NCBI GenBank assembly: GCA_038380795.1
Contig: CM076275.1
Coordinates: forward strand, 7,411,001-7,475,000
Source of the DNA: Pyrocephalus nanus
Lineage: Eukaryota > Chordata > Aves > Passeriformes > Tyrannidae
Length of the DNA stretch: 64,000 nucleotides
Direction: 5' to 3'
The stretch's first letter is position 1, and every line of letters starts with the position of its first letter. This document shows, in pieces, positions 1-13,000 of the stretch. The position numbers and the translations under genes were made by a program. Below the pieces are notes generated by a model. It was not told the DNA's origin, did no database searches, and saw nothing but the letters and a program-made list of their open reading frames with translations.

Positions 1-28
1 TTTTTTTTTTTTTTTTTTTTTTTTTTTT
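1..28. repeat. Poly-T run at window start
   Basis: The first 28 bases are T, followed by ATT triplets. This may be the reversed A-tail of a retrocopy that continues to the left, or a simple microsatellite. Confidence 0.8.
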
Positions 29-3000
29 ATTATTATTTGTGTTAGTTGGTTTTTCTCAAAGTCCATGTCAGCTGGAAAAGTCTTCTGTTTAAGGTCAAGC
101 AACCCTCTGAAGTAATGTAGGGCTGGGATAGGATGGTAAAGGGAAAATTGGGATAATATAGTTATTATTACTTCTCAATGCTGGGAGCAAATTCTTGACA
201 GAAGAATTATAAGAGGGGAGTGTAAAAATTTTGGGAGATTGGTTTTTTCTTTTCTACTGTTTTTTTTTTTTCCTGTTGAACCTATTATTTAATGCTGCAG
301 GTGTGGCCCTTCCCACTCCCCCCACCAGGTGATTCTCCCTGTCCTTTAGCACAGGTTCTTGTGCTTCATTTAGTGCTCTTAAGTCTCTCTTGTGTTTTCA
401 TTCTCTCTTTAGTCCTTCTGATAGTGTTAACAGGTCTTGCACCAGCATCCTTCTCTGCAGATTGCAAAGGCAACTCTCTCCCATCTCCCACTTCCAGCCA
501 CTGGATTTTCCAATGAAGGACAAAAGGTAAGTGACTATCTTTATTTTCACTGGTTTAAATGACCCTGCACCAAACCAGTTTTGTTCCTCATCTCCACTAT
601 GACATAACAAATTGCAGGTCCAAGGCAGAGGTCACTACAGTGGTAAGCAACAGGAATTACTTCCCTAGCTCAAGCAAAAGATTCTTTTTTTTTTTTCCTG
701 GAATTCCTGGAAATTTACTGATAATTGAAGCAAAAACTTGCCCATGTGAGCAACCATGCAATACTTTTCCATGGAAATATAAAAGTGACAAAAATATGAA
801 GTCAGAAAGTTTGTAGCTATCATCCAAAGGCACTTGTTAAAAAAAGTAATGCTAAAAAAAACCACCCTGTAGTAAAAAAACCACCTACCGGAAAGTGTCC
901 TTTAAAATCTCTTTTTAGAAAGAGAGCTTTGCCTTCCTGAAAATAAAATCTCAAGCAAATAACAACCTCCTCCTGCTCGCCCCCATACCAGCAATCTTGA
1001 ATATTTCAGGGATTGTAAATAATGAGGACTGGATTATCTTCACGGAGGCAATGATGTTGTTCTTGAAAACACTTAACTGGGGTCTTGGTTTTAAGGAGAA
1101 ATATTCCTCAGTGCATTATTGCTGTGAATTGTAAGTGCTGACTTTCCAAGTATTTCTGAACACATGTTTCACATTAAAGTGTAGGGCTTTCTTCTAATTT
1201 CTCATCCATTAATGGATAAACTCTACTGGGGTTTTGAATGCAAAGACATCAGAAAAACACATGGATAATTTATTTTAGTTTATAAGCAAAGTTTTCCTGA
1301 AGTTGCTTGCCTTTATTGTCTTATAGCTGGTCAGACAAAAAGTAAACCAGAACTTCACCTGAATTCTATTTTGTTGCATGTACATTTAACACTAAGGAAC
1401 TGTATAATCCAGTATAGAGGGTAGGTGAGAAGAGTGTAATCCAAACCAGTATTTGATGTTGTATTCCTTCTTCTGATGCTTAATTTCTAGCAGTTCCATG
1501 AAAAGTAGACACTTTCCTGATGTGGATAATAAGATCATCTTGAGTGCACATTACCTGAACTGTGCCCTTAAATCTGTTTGGGATAATGAAAAAAAAATTA
1601 CTTCTATTTGATGCTAGAATTGTTTTGTTCAAAATATTGGGGGGAACAACACCCACAGCAATTCAGCAGTTATGTTCTTGGAAGTTTAATTTGGAAAGCA
1701 ATTGTATGTTTCCTAGAAAGATTGTTATAGGTGTTTGGGGAGGGGACTGTGGAAGGGTCTTGTTTGTTTTTATGCCCAGATAAATTTCTGAGAAATAGTT
1801 TCCATTTGGACAAATAAGCAAAGAATTGCTAAAACCAGAACACCAGTGAGCTTCCCTGGCCTACTGGTTCCAGTTTGGTAGGAGTCCCAGGGATAGATAA
1901 ATAAATGCAAGTTCAGAAAAATCTAAGAGGACCAACCATCACTGGGTCAGATCTGCAGGAGCATATTCTTTCTCTTTGATGACATCTGACTGAAGCAGGA
2001 GATTGGAGAGAGGCTTTAAACTGTGACTTTATGGCTTCTGTTGCTGTTAAAATACAGTATCACCACAAATCATGAAGCCCAGGTTGTAGCTCTGAGGCTC
2101 CAGCTTCAGCCTCCATGTACAGCATTTTCATTGATCCTTATCTAGACAAGCAGCTTGTTTTGCTGCTGGGATTATAATCTTCTTTAAGAGAGTGATCAGC
2201 AAAACCCATGTTCTTTCCTCCAGCACAAAAATATACATTAATTAAAAATGTTTCTAGGCAGCTGGCAGTGGTGTGTGAGACAAAAGGGAGTTCAGCACTT
2301 CTGTAGGGAGAAAAGGGAACCCCAGTAACAGAAGAGTTTATGGTCAATCACTTAAGATCAGTATGAGTGCTGCAAGGTTTTTGGGTTTTTTGTTTTTTTG
2401 TTCATGCTGTTAATAAGTACCATTTAGAATATGACTATTTCAAGCAAATTCTCTTCCAAGAAAACACAAACCAAATGAAACTGGAGCATTTTGTTCAAAT
2501 CTGCAATGTGGCATACTAATTAGTCTGTAAAATTTAATTAGTCTAAGGAAGAGTAACATACTGTGGACCGAATTCTTTGGTGACTTCAATGGGAGAAGTG
2601 CCTGTATACCTGAGGGTAGTGTTTAGATTGCCCTTTGATCTTCACTTCTGGAGCTCAAGTGCCAAATTGTATTAAAAATTAATTGTTAGAGCCCGTTTTT
2701 AAAATATGGAGGGCCATTCCCAGAGGCAGATGCATCCAGCCTGTTTCTAGGGGAAAGATGACATTACAGACCTTGCAGAAAGCAGCTTCATAAGGCTGGG
2801 GACCTTGGCAGTGCTAAAATGTGGCTTCAGACCCTGTAACTCTGCTTCCTCCAGCAAATAGGCACCTAATCTCTGTTCTCATGAGATGAATAAGTGATGC
2901 TACCCCTTTGTACAGTGAGACTAAAAGAATTGCCCTATCTTATATCAGTCTTTTGTGGACGTTTATAGTTAAAGAAAATAGAAAAACATCCCACTGCATG

Positions 3001-5199
3001 CAGGCATCTCAGACTTGGCTCTTCCATGAGGATTTGTTAATTAATTTGTTTTTTAATTCTTTGTAATTTTTAAACTTTTTTTTCCCCCATTGTTCTGAGA
3101 TACTATTTTTTCTTCTCCTCCAGCCCCTAAATTTCGTACCCATCCCTACCCCAGGGGCTGCTGAAACCCAAGTGTGACAAATGTAGAATCAGCAGTTTGC
3201 GTGGCAGTGCCCTCATGGGGCAGGAGCTTGTGCTATGGCAGAATAACTATGATAATGTTATAACCCAGTTTCCTCTCAGATTAATTCTCTGTTGGGTTTG
3301 CAGGTTTTAAATCTCTGATATCAGGCAACTGCCTCCCCTCCCACAAATGCTGCAATAGCCTATCATTATATTTTGCAGAATACCTCGGAAGGAATTATAA
3401 ATTTGGATGCGTATGTAGTGATAAAGATATTTCACTACATCACTGCTGTAGTATTAAATAGGGCATGTCAATAATTGACGTGAATGCTTTTCTGAGTAAT
3501 GCTGTAATTTCTGGTTTTCAGATGACTGGTCAGGGAAACCCACAAAACTCCAACAGAAATGGAGGGTCAGGTGCTTAACTGTTTTTCTGTCTCTCTGTCG
3601 GTGTCACTTGTCCACAGTGATGTGGGAAAGAGAGGACTGGCTGCAGGCTGGGCAGGTTTCTCAGTTTATGTCCTGGTGTCACTTCCTTGCACTGGGAGCT
3701 CTGTCCCAAGGAAAGCTCTGTCTCATGATCTCAGAGACTTGTGGTCAAGCAGCTCTGTACAGGTTGAGGGCAGAGTTTCTCCTTCAGCAGGTAGAAAATG
3801 GTCCATTGTATTTTGTGTGCCTGGCATGGAGAGGTCAGATGGCTGGGGCACATGTGAAAGTAAATATCTTTGGGAATCAAAATACTGTTTCTCAAGGACT
3901 GTATCTGACTTAGTAATGACATTAGTGTTGTCTGTGAACAAACATTTCACTAATGTGAAAGAATTCCCTTTTTATGCATATAGTTTTCTGGTGTATATGT
4001 ATTTTATTTATTTGATAAAAGGAGCCTTATTTGTTCGCTTTTGGGATAATGTAATTTGAGGTCATGACTCTTCCCTCTCCAAACAATGTAAGGTCAGAGT
4101 GGTTTGGGTGATGCTCCCAGAGTCCCAGCAGAATCGTGGTTCAAGGGCTTCCCTCTTCTCTTTTGGCAGATAGAGTACTGGATGCTGATCCAGCATCTTA
4201 GGAGAATGATCCTTTTCTTCCTTCACGTATCTCCTCAGCTGCTGAGCAGCTGAAGAGCTGACAGAATTAAATTACATTGCTGCTGCTGCTATTAACAAAG
4301 AGTAAAGAGAAACTGTTACATCTGGCTCCGCTTCTTTGCCAGAGTCTTCATTTAATTGTTTTCTAATTTGAAGAAAACCACAAATGACAAGATGAAACTG
4401 CTAGAAATGTAAATACAAGAGTCAAATTGCTCTTGTCAGATTTCTAGTTCACAAACCATGGTAATGTGATTCTGCATATCTGACCAACAAATAAGGGTCG
4501 CAGCCAGAGGATGATGTTGATTTCTCCCTCCAAAATTGCAGTCCCCACACTCACAGTGCTTTTGCTTGAAAGAACATCGAACATGTTGGGTTTGAGAAGG
4601 CAGCCTGACAGCTGCAGATTTCTTCAGTGCATGCTCCAGGACAGCATTCCTCCTTGTCAGTAAATGGGGAATCTAGATTGAGCTGGCTTTAAAAGGTTTC
4701 ATTATTTATTCTCTGCTTTTACAAGGATTTTTTTTTCCCCCACCTCATTTTAGTCAGGTGTAATGGTGAAATATATTTGAAGAATAAATAAAGTTTCACA
4801 GATTGTGGCATGAAGGGTCATCCAATTTCTAAATATGGGGTCTCAACTCAGTAGTTATGTTCTCTCCTGATTTTTTTTTTTTTTTAAATAGTACACTAGT
4901 CAAAGACTTGTCTAACAAATTTGCAAACTGTTTGATTCTCACATAAGAAATTTAGAGCAAATTATTCCAGAACAGATTGCTGGTAAAGAATAAGGTTTAT
5001 CCTTTGCAAAGTCCTTATGAAGAGTGAAATCTGTGTTAGTTTACCAATAGTTTGTTATTCAGAAATTAGAAGTTGTCAGTTAAAATAGAGAAATGCAAAC
5101 AAAATCTGCAAGCTAATGTTTCCTTCCCAGTTGATGTCTGACACTTAAAAACAGTCACGGTCCTGAGCTCCACTGGGCAGGTTTACACAGTCAAATGGC
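29..5199. other. Intergenic, no gene seen
   Basis: AT-rich single-copy-looking DNA with short T and A runs. The longest open frame (166 codons at 3559-4059, plus strand) has no recognisable domain. A short stretch at about 2560-2650, with GACTTCAATGGGAG, resembles the centre of ancient sauropsid repeats but is too decayed to name. Confidence 0.6.
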
Positions 5200-5610
5200 G
5201 AAATCAATCACCACTAAAGGATTCCCTGGCTGAAAGAAATCCCCAGGTAACGTGAGGACCCTTTATTCCTTTACAAATACGCTCCAGCCTATCAGCACTG
5301 GCAGTGGCTGGCAGATAGCGGACCCTTTGTGCGACGTCCCCACTGCAGCTTTGAATGACACAGTTGGCCAAGTTGCTGAAACTCATATATTTCCTTTGAA
5401 GCTGCCCCATTGTGGAGGAGAACAACCTCCCTGTGCTGATCCCTATCTGCTGCACGGGTCAGCTGGCAGAGCAGTTTGAAGGACAGCTCGTTGGGGCTGC
5501 AATGTCATGTGCAGAGGGTTATCAAAATGCTGCTTTTCCAATCTGTCGGAGTTTGGTTTGTTTGCCGTGGAGTTCTTGCAGCAAAGCTAAACATTGCTCG
5601 TGATGTGACT
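5200..5610. promoter_or_regulatory. Candidate distal enhancer-like conserved element
   Basis: A 400-base stretch of balanced composition with scattered retained CpGs (GCGACGTCC, CACGGG, TCGTTGG, CTCGTGATG) and no repeats. In an AT-rich desert beside a developmental regulator this is the usual look of a constrained enhancer. No alignment was possible. Confidence 0.3.
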
Positions 5611-6795
5611 TAAACACGGAGCTGGGAGAGAGGAGCAGAGCCCTGGGGGGGGCAGGGGGAGCACAGCCAGTGAGCACCAGTGGAAAGTGCAGCTGTCACA
5701 GAAGAGAGAGAAGTTAGAAAGGAAAGGGGGGAAAAAAAGCTTTGACTGTCCCTCAGGGGCAGGGGCTGCTGTCGTTCCAAATGCCAACAGCTTTCCAAAC
5801 CTAAACCAGAGCTATAAAATATGAAATATAATGAACAAAAGTTGGCACCCACCCATGTGTAGCTGTCAACCTAATAAAAACAAAATTATCTGGCAGCTGG
5901 CACTTAGGTGCTGAGAGATGCCAGTTCTGGACTCCTGCAGGACGGGTCTTGTCTTTGCCTTCTACTTCTGGGTGTTTTTCTAGATTTTAAAATGTGTACC
6001 AGAGGGTGAGGAAAAAGGCATCTCCATTCCAAGGCAGACCTTGGCCACCAAAATGAGCATCTCCAAACTGTGTATGCCTTCACATTTTTTTGCTTAGAGA
6101 TGACAAGCAGAAAGGGGGTGTTAGAGACTGGATGTTACTGTGTTTGGGTTCCACTTTGCCTGTCATTTATTTGTTAAGCACTAGTCTAAGGTGTTAAACT
6201 GCTTTTGATGGGGACAATTAGCAGATTTGGTGGTGCAAAGCTGACAACAGGCATAAGCCCAAATCAGGTCTTGTCAATTTTCTAAAGGAAATCTCAAAAA
6301 AAAAAAAAAAATTATTTTATTAGGCCATTTAAGAATCAATCAGCTGTGGGATTCAGGGGGAAAGGGAGTGACCAGTCTTTCCCTACACCAGTGTTAGAGC
6401 ATGTGTAGATTCTTTCTATATTGATAATTAATTCCATACAATTAGAGGGATGTGAAGGTCAAAACAGCTGATGATGACACCCCTACATCTCCAGTCTGTG
6501 AGAGTCAGGGGTTTTACTCTGGGTTAGATTTGACTGGATTAAGTGTCATCACATGAGGTGTGAGAAGGTCTGAAGGACTTGATCTGGAAGTTGGTACATA
6601 TGGCATTGCCCTGAACTGGGGCATCTCATGCAGTTTCCTTCCAGACAGATCCCACTCATGTGGAGGAGCCCCTCAGAGACTGAAAGCAATGCATGGTAGG
6701 TAGGGATGAGCGAAGGATTCACTTCAGAGCTGCACTGCTGCACCAGGCTGGAACCACGAGCATAGGCACAAGTGTGGTGCTGCACAACGCTTTAA
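5611..6795. other. Intergenic, no gene seen
   Basis: Holds an A run near 6297-6310 and otherwise unremarkable sequence. Open frames are short and overlapping. Confidence 0.6.
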
Positions 6796-7085
6796 GCAAA
6801 GAACATTTTTAAGAGCAGACTGTGCCATTTGGGAAGCAATCAGGTTGTGATGCTCCGAATTTCGAGCCTGTGCTCACTGGGGAGTCTGGCTTCCCAGCTT
6901 TGGCTGAGAGGCAGACTGCTTTCCAAGTCGACACGAGCAGAGTAAGGTGCCACGTGTGGGAGGAATCGTGGCAAAACCAGGCCTTTAATTCCAATGCAAT
7001 CCTAAGATATTATACCTGCTTTGCGCCCCCACACTCCAGGAATAAATAGCTACCTGCAATTGCATTGCAGGCATATTTTTTTACA
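6796..7085. promoter_or_regulatory. Candidate conserved element with inverted repeat
   Basis: Several retained CpGs (CTCCGAATTTCGAG, GTCGACACG) and dense homeodomain- and E-box-like cores (CACGTG, TTTAATTCC). A near-palindrome at 7053-7071 has arms CCTGCAAT and ATTGCAGG around TGC. This looks like regulatory DNA; the evidence is visual only. Confidence 0.3.
7053..7071. repeat. Inverted repeat, 8-bp arms, 3-nt spacer
   Basis: CCTGCAAT and its exact reverse complement ATTGCAGG flank TGC. The arms contain ATTGCA/TGCAAT cores like those bound by C/EBP or POU factors. It may be a dimer binding site. Confidence 0.7.
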
Positions 7086-8365
7086 TTTTCTCTGAAAACT
7101 GTTCCTCATCACAAAGAATCTACCTTGAGTGTGTCTCACTCTTCACAAATTGCTCAGTGGAATCTCCCGTGAACCTCTCTCTCTGTAGGTTAGAAAGTAT
7201 TTGTTCAGTTTTATGAAGGGCAGCCTCTCGGTATTTAGTGCAAACAGACCATCCCTCAGGCACCTGACACTCATGGCAAACAGAGAATTCTTTTGGTAAA
7301 TGACAGTGCCCTGCAGAGTGGAGTGAGCAGTTGGTTACAGATGTGCAAGGGCAGAGATTGGAGCTTTTCCATTGCAGGGACAACACCTTCCTGACAGAGT
7401 GCAGCCTCATTTGCCATGCTTTAAGTATCTGGACTTGCTCCTGGTTTTAAAAAGATAGGTTCCTTCTTAGCTTTCATGAATTTGTCACTCATCCCATCCC
7501 AGTTTTCACTGGCAGTGAACTAGTCTGTACCACTCATCCCACTGGCTGATAGACACTGATGGTGATAGAGGTAACATGCCTCCCAAGAGAAGGGTTGGCT
7601 TCATAGTGTGCACGTCAGTTGTGTAGATCATCACAGTAAAAATAAAATCAATTCTCTATTGAGAGGATTTGGGAGAATCTCCTGTTGTCGTTGTGTACAA
7701 CAATATTTGCATTAAGGCTTCTCAGTTAAGGAAATTTTGTGAACAGGCACTTAGTGTGCCCCTCTCTTAAATCTGAATTATGGCACTCAAAGAGTGACCA
7801 AGAATTACTAGTCCTCTCTCCTCTGAAGCACATCCACCATGTGTACATCCACACAAGCACATGTAACCCTATCCAGCTATTTAGGAACAGTTGCATGACC
7901 TCAGAGGTTTTCATGGCTGAAAGGAAATTTTCATTACAAATGATCTATGTGAAGACATGATCTGTCATAGCCAGCCTCCTAATGGTTAGTTGCAATAAAT
8001 AGGTGTGCTATGTATTGTTTATCTAACTCTTATGTGTAATTAAGGTTGTTGTAGAAAGATTTGCTTCCAATTCCCTCTGTCTGTGGGTCTGTGTAATGTC
8101 TGCTGAGATCCTGCTTTATGTCACTCACTGCAGTGGGGAGGCTGTTGGAGTTTGCTCTTATATATCAATTATATATCTTGTGTCAAGATAATAAAGGAGG
8201 AAAAATGGAAGTGTTTGTACAGCAAACATAAAGATCCAAGTGAAGCTACAAGGCCAGATAATCTGGGCTTAAACCACAGACCCTTTTCACTTTCTGGAGT
8301 TTTAAATGGTAGCCATGTGACTCCTTTTTTTTTTTTCTGACCTTAATTTTTCACATAAGATGTAC
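7086..8365. other. Intergenic, no gene seen
   Basis: No recognisable gene or repeat apart from a T run near 8324-8336. Confidence 0.6.
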
Positions 8366-8720
8366 TGCAAACTGCAGTGAAGGGAATTTCTTCATAGATA
8401 CTATTTATGAAATATTGTCAGTAAGGGTGACCAACTACTGGAACCTGCTCCCAAGAGATCTGGGAGACTGCGGGGGCCTTAATGAATAATTTAGACTAGA
8501 TAGTTAACTTCTGGAGAGCTGAATTTATATTATGTTGGGTTAGTCCTGCCCATTGAGGCTTTCCAAGACAAGCTCTCACTGCAGCCCTGCTTTCCTGGTT
8601 GAGATGCCTGGATCACTGACAGCAAACTGTGGGATGTGCAGTGCAGGGCATCAGGCTGGATAACAGCTTGGATAATCTCAATGGTCCCTTCCTCCCTTAA
8701 AAATCTCAGATTTTAAGACA
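8366..8720 (+). mobile_element. Decayed CR1 LINE 3' fragment
   Basis: The stretch reads like the end of a CR1 retrotransposon in sense orientation. AATTTCTTCA is followed by a GGTGACCAACTACTGGAACC segment (family form GTGAC...CACTGGAACAGG) and ends near CAATGGTCCCTTCCTCCC (family form AGGTCCCTTCC). Many changes indicate great age. It has no coding capacity left. Confidence 0.55.
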
Positions 8721-9229
8721 GGGCCTGGACTGCAGCTCGGATATTCCATCTAACAAATCACAAGTGAGAGAGTAGACATCTGATGCACAGAGGTGTTGTC
8801 TAAAGCTGCAGATGCTTTTTCAGACAGGAGATCTGCGCATGGGGAGAGCTCAAACAATGGACCATTCAGGAGGGTCTCTCTGGGACAGCACGCGGGTTGT
8901 TTGGCTGCAGAATCTCCTTTAGAGAAAGATATTCTTTCCTCACTCTTGAGAGAGTGAGACAGAGTAATGTCACTAAAACAATGCCTCAGAAGGACCTTCC
9001 AGGGAGGTTCCTCTTTAGCCTTATTTGAAATGTTAGAAGACCAAATTTTTTCGTGTGTGTTTTTTTGTTTAAATGATACATTCTTGCAAGGATTCAATCT
9101 GTCATCGGAGGGTGTATGAAATTCCCTCTGACAATTATGAGGGTTCCACCCATAGATCAAAAAAAAAAAAAAAAAAGAAAAAAGTAAGCAATAAAAAGGA
9201 GAAAGAACAAACAGCTCCCTGCCTATCAG
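8721..9229. other. Intergenic, no gene seen
   Basis: Contains an 18-base A run at 9159-9176. A long minus-strand open frame that spans this stretch (to 9289) reads through the A run as a phenylalanine block and has no recognised domain. Confidence 0.6.
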
Positions 9230-9680
9230 CAGCACGTTTGCACTGTGCCAAGGGCTGCACAGCATGCAAGTTGTTGTGATCATTTCCATCAGAAATCGGA
9301 ATGGTTAGCTGGGAACATCGCTAAAGGTTCTGCGTGGGTAGCGCCTGCACACACCCAAATTAGTAGCAGGTGTCCCTGCCTGTTGTGTGTTCAGCTTGTG
9401 GTGGAAGGAAAGTGGTGCCAGGTCAGCGACAGGAGGGGCTCATACCTCCTTCTCACCCCCCTCCATTCTCCAGCTTCCAATCCACCGCTGGCCGTCCGGC
9501 GTGTTTTCTTGTCATCAGCGCCATCAGTAATGGTTTCCTCACTTGGGGTATGAGCCGGGCTGTGCTCCGTGCCAGAATGCTTTGGAAGGAAATCATTCCG
9601 AGTCAGCCTAATGCCATAACAAGCTCTGCAACAGCTGCAGCAGTGATATGCTGGCAAGCTGTGTTGACCTTTTAAAATGA
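9230..9680. promoter_or_regulatory. Candidate conserved element, CpG-retaining
   Basis: The most GC-balanced part of the left desert, with CpGs kept at CATCGCTAAAGG, CTGCGTGGGTAGCG, GGCCGTCCGGCG and TTCCGAGTC. The right part (about 9570-9680) has TF-motif-like composition, including an AACAGCTGCAGCAG E-box. It may be a distal enhancer or a small unannotated non-coding transcript. Confidence 0.35.
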
Positions 9681-9911
9681 ATAAAGAATGACTATTTCCA
9701 CAGTACATATAACTCTTGTCCCAAACCCTATCTGTGTGCCCAGACAGCACAGGCATGCTGCTGAATTTGCAAGGAAGCATTTTTTATTTTTGCCTTTTTT
9801 CTTTTTTTTTTTCTTTAATGTCAAATTTTATCAAAGCCTGTTAAATTATTTTACAAAGGTTAATCCTCTGAAGTTTAAAGTCAAAATATCCCATTCTGGA
9901 GGGTGGCAAAC

Positions 9912-10024
9912 AGGATCTGAGAGGTTAAGGAATTTTGTAGTGATCATACAGTGCACTTGTAAAAGGCACGAGAATAAAACCTGGAACTTTCAGTCTCAGT
10001 TCCCTGTTAATCCCAGCTCCATCC
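9912..10024 (-). mobile_element. MIR-like SINE fragment, antisense
   Basis: Reading the plus strand, GAGAGGTTAAGGAATTTTG, then TCATACAGTGCA, then AAACCTGGAACTTTCAGTCT follows the order of the reverse complement of MIR (AGAGGTTAAGTGACTTGCCC, CACACAGC, CCAGGATTCGAACCCAGGTC). Heavily diverged, as expected of an element older than the amniote split. Confidence 0.5.
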
Positions 10025-13000
10025 TTTACAGAAATGTGTCATTGAAGAAACAGGGTGTGTATACAGTGATCTTTTCCAGCAGTCTGCAGTCTAGAGATTT
10101 CCCAAGCCAGAGAATCTGAAACCTAAATCTTGTTTACTGGCCACTTAACAATCTCCTCCACATGTTTGCTTTTCCTCCAACACCTATTGCTGTCTTATAA
10201 GTCAGGATAGAGGTTAAATGTTTGGAGATCTTCACTCCACAGCTGGTAGTCTGGCACCATCCCTTGGAGAAGAGAGACCGTACCGAAAAAAATCCAATTA
10301 AAAAAGGATGTATCATAATTTAGTGGAGACTAACTGGTTTTGCTAAGTCCTGGTAACCTGTCAGCTCATCTAGAGAGATTTTGAGGGTCCTCACTATGGA
10401 GGCTGCCCTAGTGTTCAGGTCCATGGGGTACATAGGATAGTGGGGCACTCAAATTCTAGAGCCATACATATGGCCTTAGGTATGTATTGAATTATAGCTG
10501 TTTCAGTGATGCTGTAGGAAACTCTCATCTATTGATCCAAAGATTGAAAGACACCAAGTTTATGGGAAATAAATGTTTCCATTAGCGTGCGTTCATATTA
10601 CACCCACATTCAAAATATGTTGATGAAATTGTTACAGTTGCATTGTCAGGAATGTTGATTTACTGAAAGTGCTATTTTCTTGCTGGAAAGAGTGTTGGTT
10701 TAACAAAATTTTCATCACTAGATAGTTTTTAAAATGTTCCAGATTGCCCAAATACTTCCTTTCAATATTTTCCAAATTAAAATTTTTTTTGGACTTTTTG
10801 GAAAAAAAAAAGTTCACTCAATGCCTGCAAAAATAGTAATAATTAAATTAAACATTTCAAAACTATTTGAGACAAAATGTTTCACTTGGCCTGGGCTGTG
10901 TCTCCTACTTGCAGCAATTGTCATATTGGACTTTCATCTCAATTCAGGATACAACATTTTTTCTAAACCAGTGACTATCTTCATGGATGAAAAAAAATTT
11001 CCCACCCAATGTTAATGTACACCAAAGGGCACAAAAGCTGTTTTGGTTGTTTTTTTTTTTTTTTTTTAATGAAGATGTGTTAAAATCAAGGCTGTTGTCA
11101 ATGAATAATGAAAGTGGGCTTGCTTGTTGAAGTTTCCATAATTTTCTAGGAAAAGTCTGATTTTCTACCTCGCTCCATACAGGCAAACAATGTCCGCTGG
11201 AGACATTGTGGTCCATATGGAGAGGAATGTTGAACCCAAGCCAGATGTTTGTAAACGTTAACTTTGAAATGTGGCACAATACCACAAGCTGTCAAGTTGT
11301 GTAAAAGCTTAAGCAAAGACAAAAACAGAACGTAATATTTACCAGATGAGATTTCTCTGTAATCTTGTTGGAATTTTGGGAGTATCCAACTTTTCATGGA
11401 TTTTGAAATGAGCCCTGTATCGTTTTTTTTTCTCTCTCTTCTCTCTCTCTTTTATGAAGAGGGATAAGGGAAAACCCACACTAATAAAAAGGAAACATTT
11501 TACATGGGCAAACAATGGACTTAGAATGTCCTTGGGCAATTTCAGATGGGTATATATTTCCTTGAAGACTGTATCCCATGAAAGATGCACATTTTTGGCA
11601 TCATATTTAAAGACTTTTCCTTAAAAAAAAAAAATCTATTTCTGGAACAATTTACTAAATTGGTAGTAAGTAGGACAATGGCATCATATTAACAACTTTT
11701 TTCATAATGCCTGAATTATTGCAGTAACATATGTTAAAACAGTGCAAAGCTATCCAACATATTTTACATCTTTCGCCAAAAATAATTTAATTCATCCATA
11801 TAAAAAAAGATGAGTAAAATATTTCACTACTTGAATTAAAGACATGCAACTCAACCCAGAAATAAAGCACTAACTCAAGCAGACCAAGGTGACATATTTT
11901 GCTGTCTGCTGAGAAAATTCTTACTTTTGTAGGTTTCCTGCTTTTAATTTTTGTGAACCCCCAATATTTCCAATGTTCTGTTCTCTACAGCATCAGGTTG
12001 GCATCCTATTAGACCTGTTCCCCCACTAATTAAAAAATAGAGGCTTGTCTGTAGATGTGATCCCAGGGCTTTTACAATGCTTGCCCAGCCCAGGAGGAGC
12101 TGGACTCTGGCTGATGAAGAGTTGCTGAGACCTCACCTGGGAGCAGGAAATGGGTTGTGAGGACAATAATCCCCACCCAACCGGGACATTCCTGCCTCTG
12201 AGCCTCAAATTAATAGTGTCTGTGGGGGGAAAGACCAGTTTCTGCCATGTCTCAGCTGGCAGAGGACCAAGAAGGGATTCTGTCCAGCTGGCAGAATTTG
12301 TTGCAGCCACTGGGCTGCTCAGTATCACCCTGGATGGGATTGGCAGGGATCGTGCTGCAGAATCTGGGATTTCTCCTGTGTTTTGACACACCTCCCCAGT
12401 ACTTAGGTTTGGTGGGAGAGAGATGAACAGCATTTATGTTGTGGTGGTGAAGAAAACATAGTTGAAAGAGTGACTGAATTGGCACCAGCAGTTCTGTCTT
12501 TTTCAAAATATCCCCAGGGTCCAAAAATAGCAAATGCACAAATCTGCAAAGAATGATGGGCTATTTTGAGGGTTATGTTGGATCCGGTTCCCAGCATCAA
12601 GGAAGCAAGAGCAGGGCATTCTAGTGAATCTCTGCTAAAACATAACTGGGAACAGTGATTTGTATCACTTCATACTCACCAGAGTCCTAGAGATTGTTGT
12701 TTGTGTTGCTTTGTTTTGCTGTCTGTGCCAACAGCAATTGAATTTAAGGACTTCATTTTCCAGGAAGTCTCCATCCAGCTACTGAATCGGTGTGCACATG
12801 GCTTGCATGCTCAAACAATGGAATGTGACTGTACAAACAGTATTTGTGTACACAAATCAAGTCATTAGCATGTTAGTTAATTTGCATTGCAAATTGAGTG
12901 ACAAACTTTCAATATTTGGTTCTTGTTAAGGCTACAAGATAGAGGAAAAGAAAGAAATACAGAAATCTTGAGATTTTCTTTTTTGAATGTTGTACAACAC

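Noticed and set aside
3559..4059. Plus-strand open frame of 166 codons
   Set aside because: No recognisable domain, composition like surrounding DNA, and a second frame overlaps it.
8750..9289. Minus-strand open frame of 179 codons
   Set aside because: The longest frame in the window, but it reads through an A run as a phenylalanine block, matches no domain and has no promoter or splice support.
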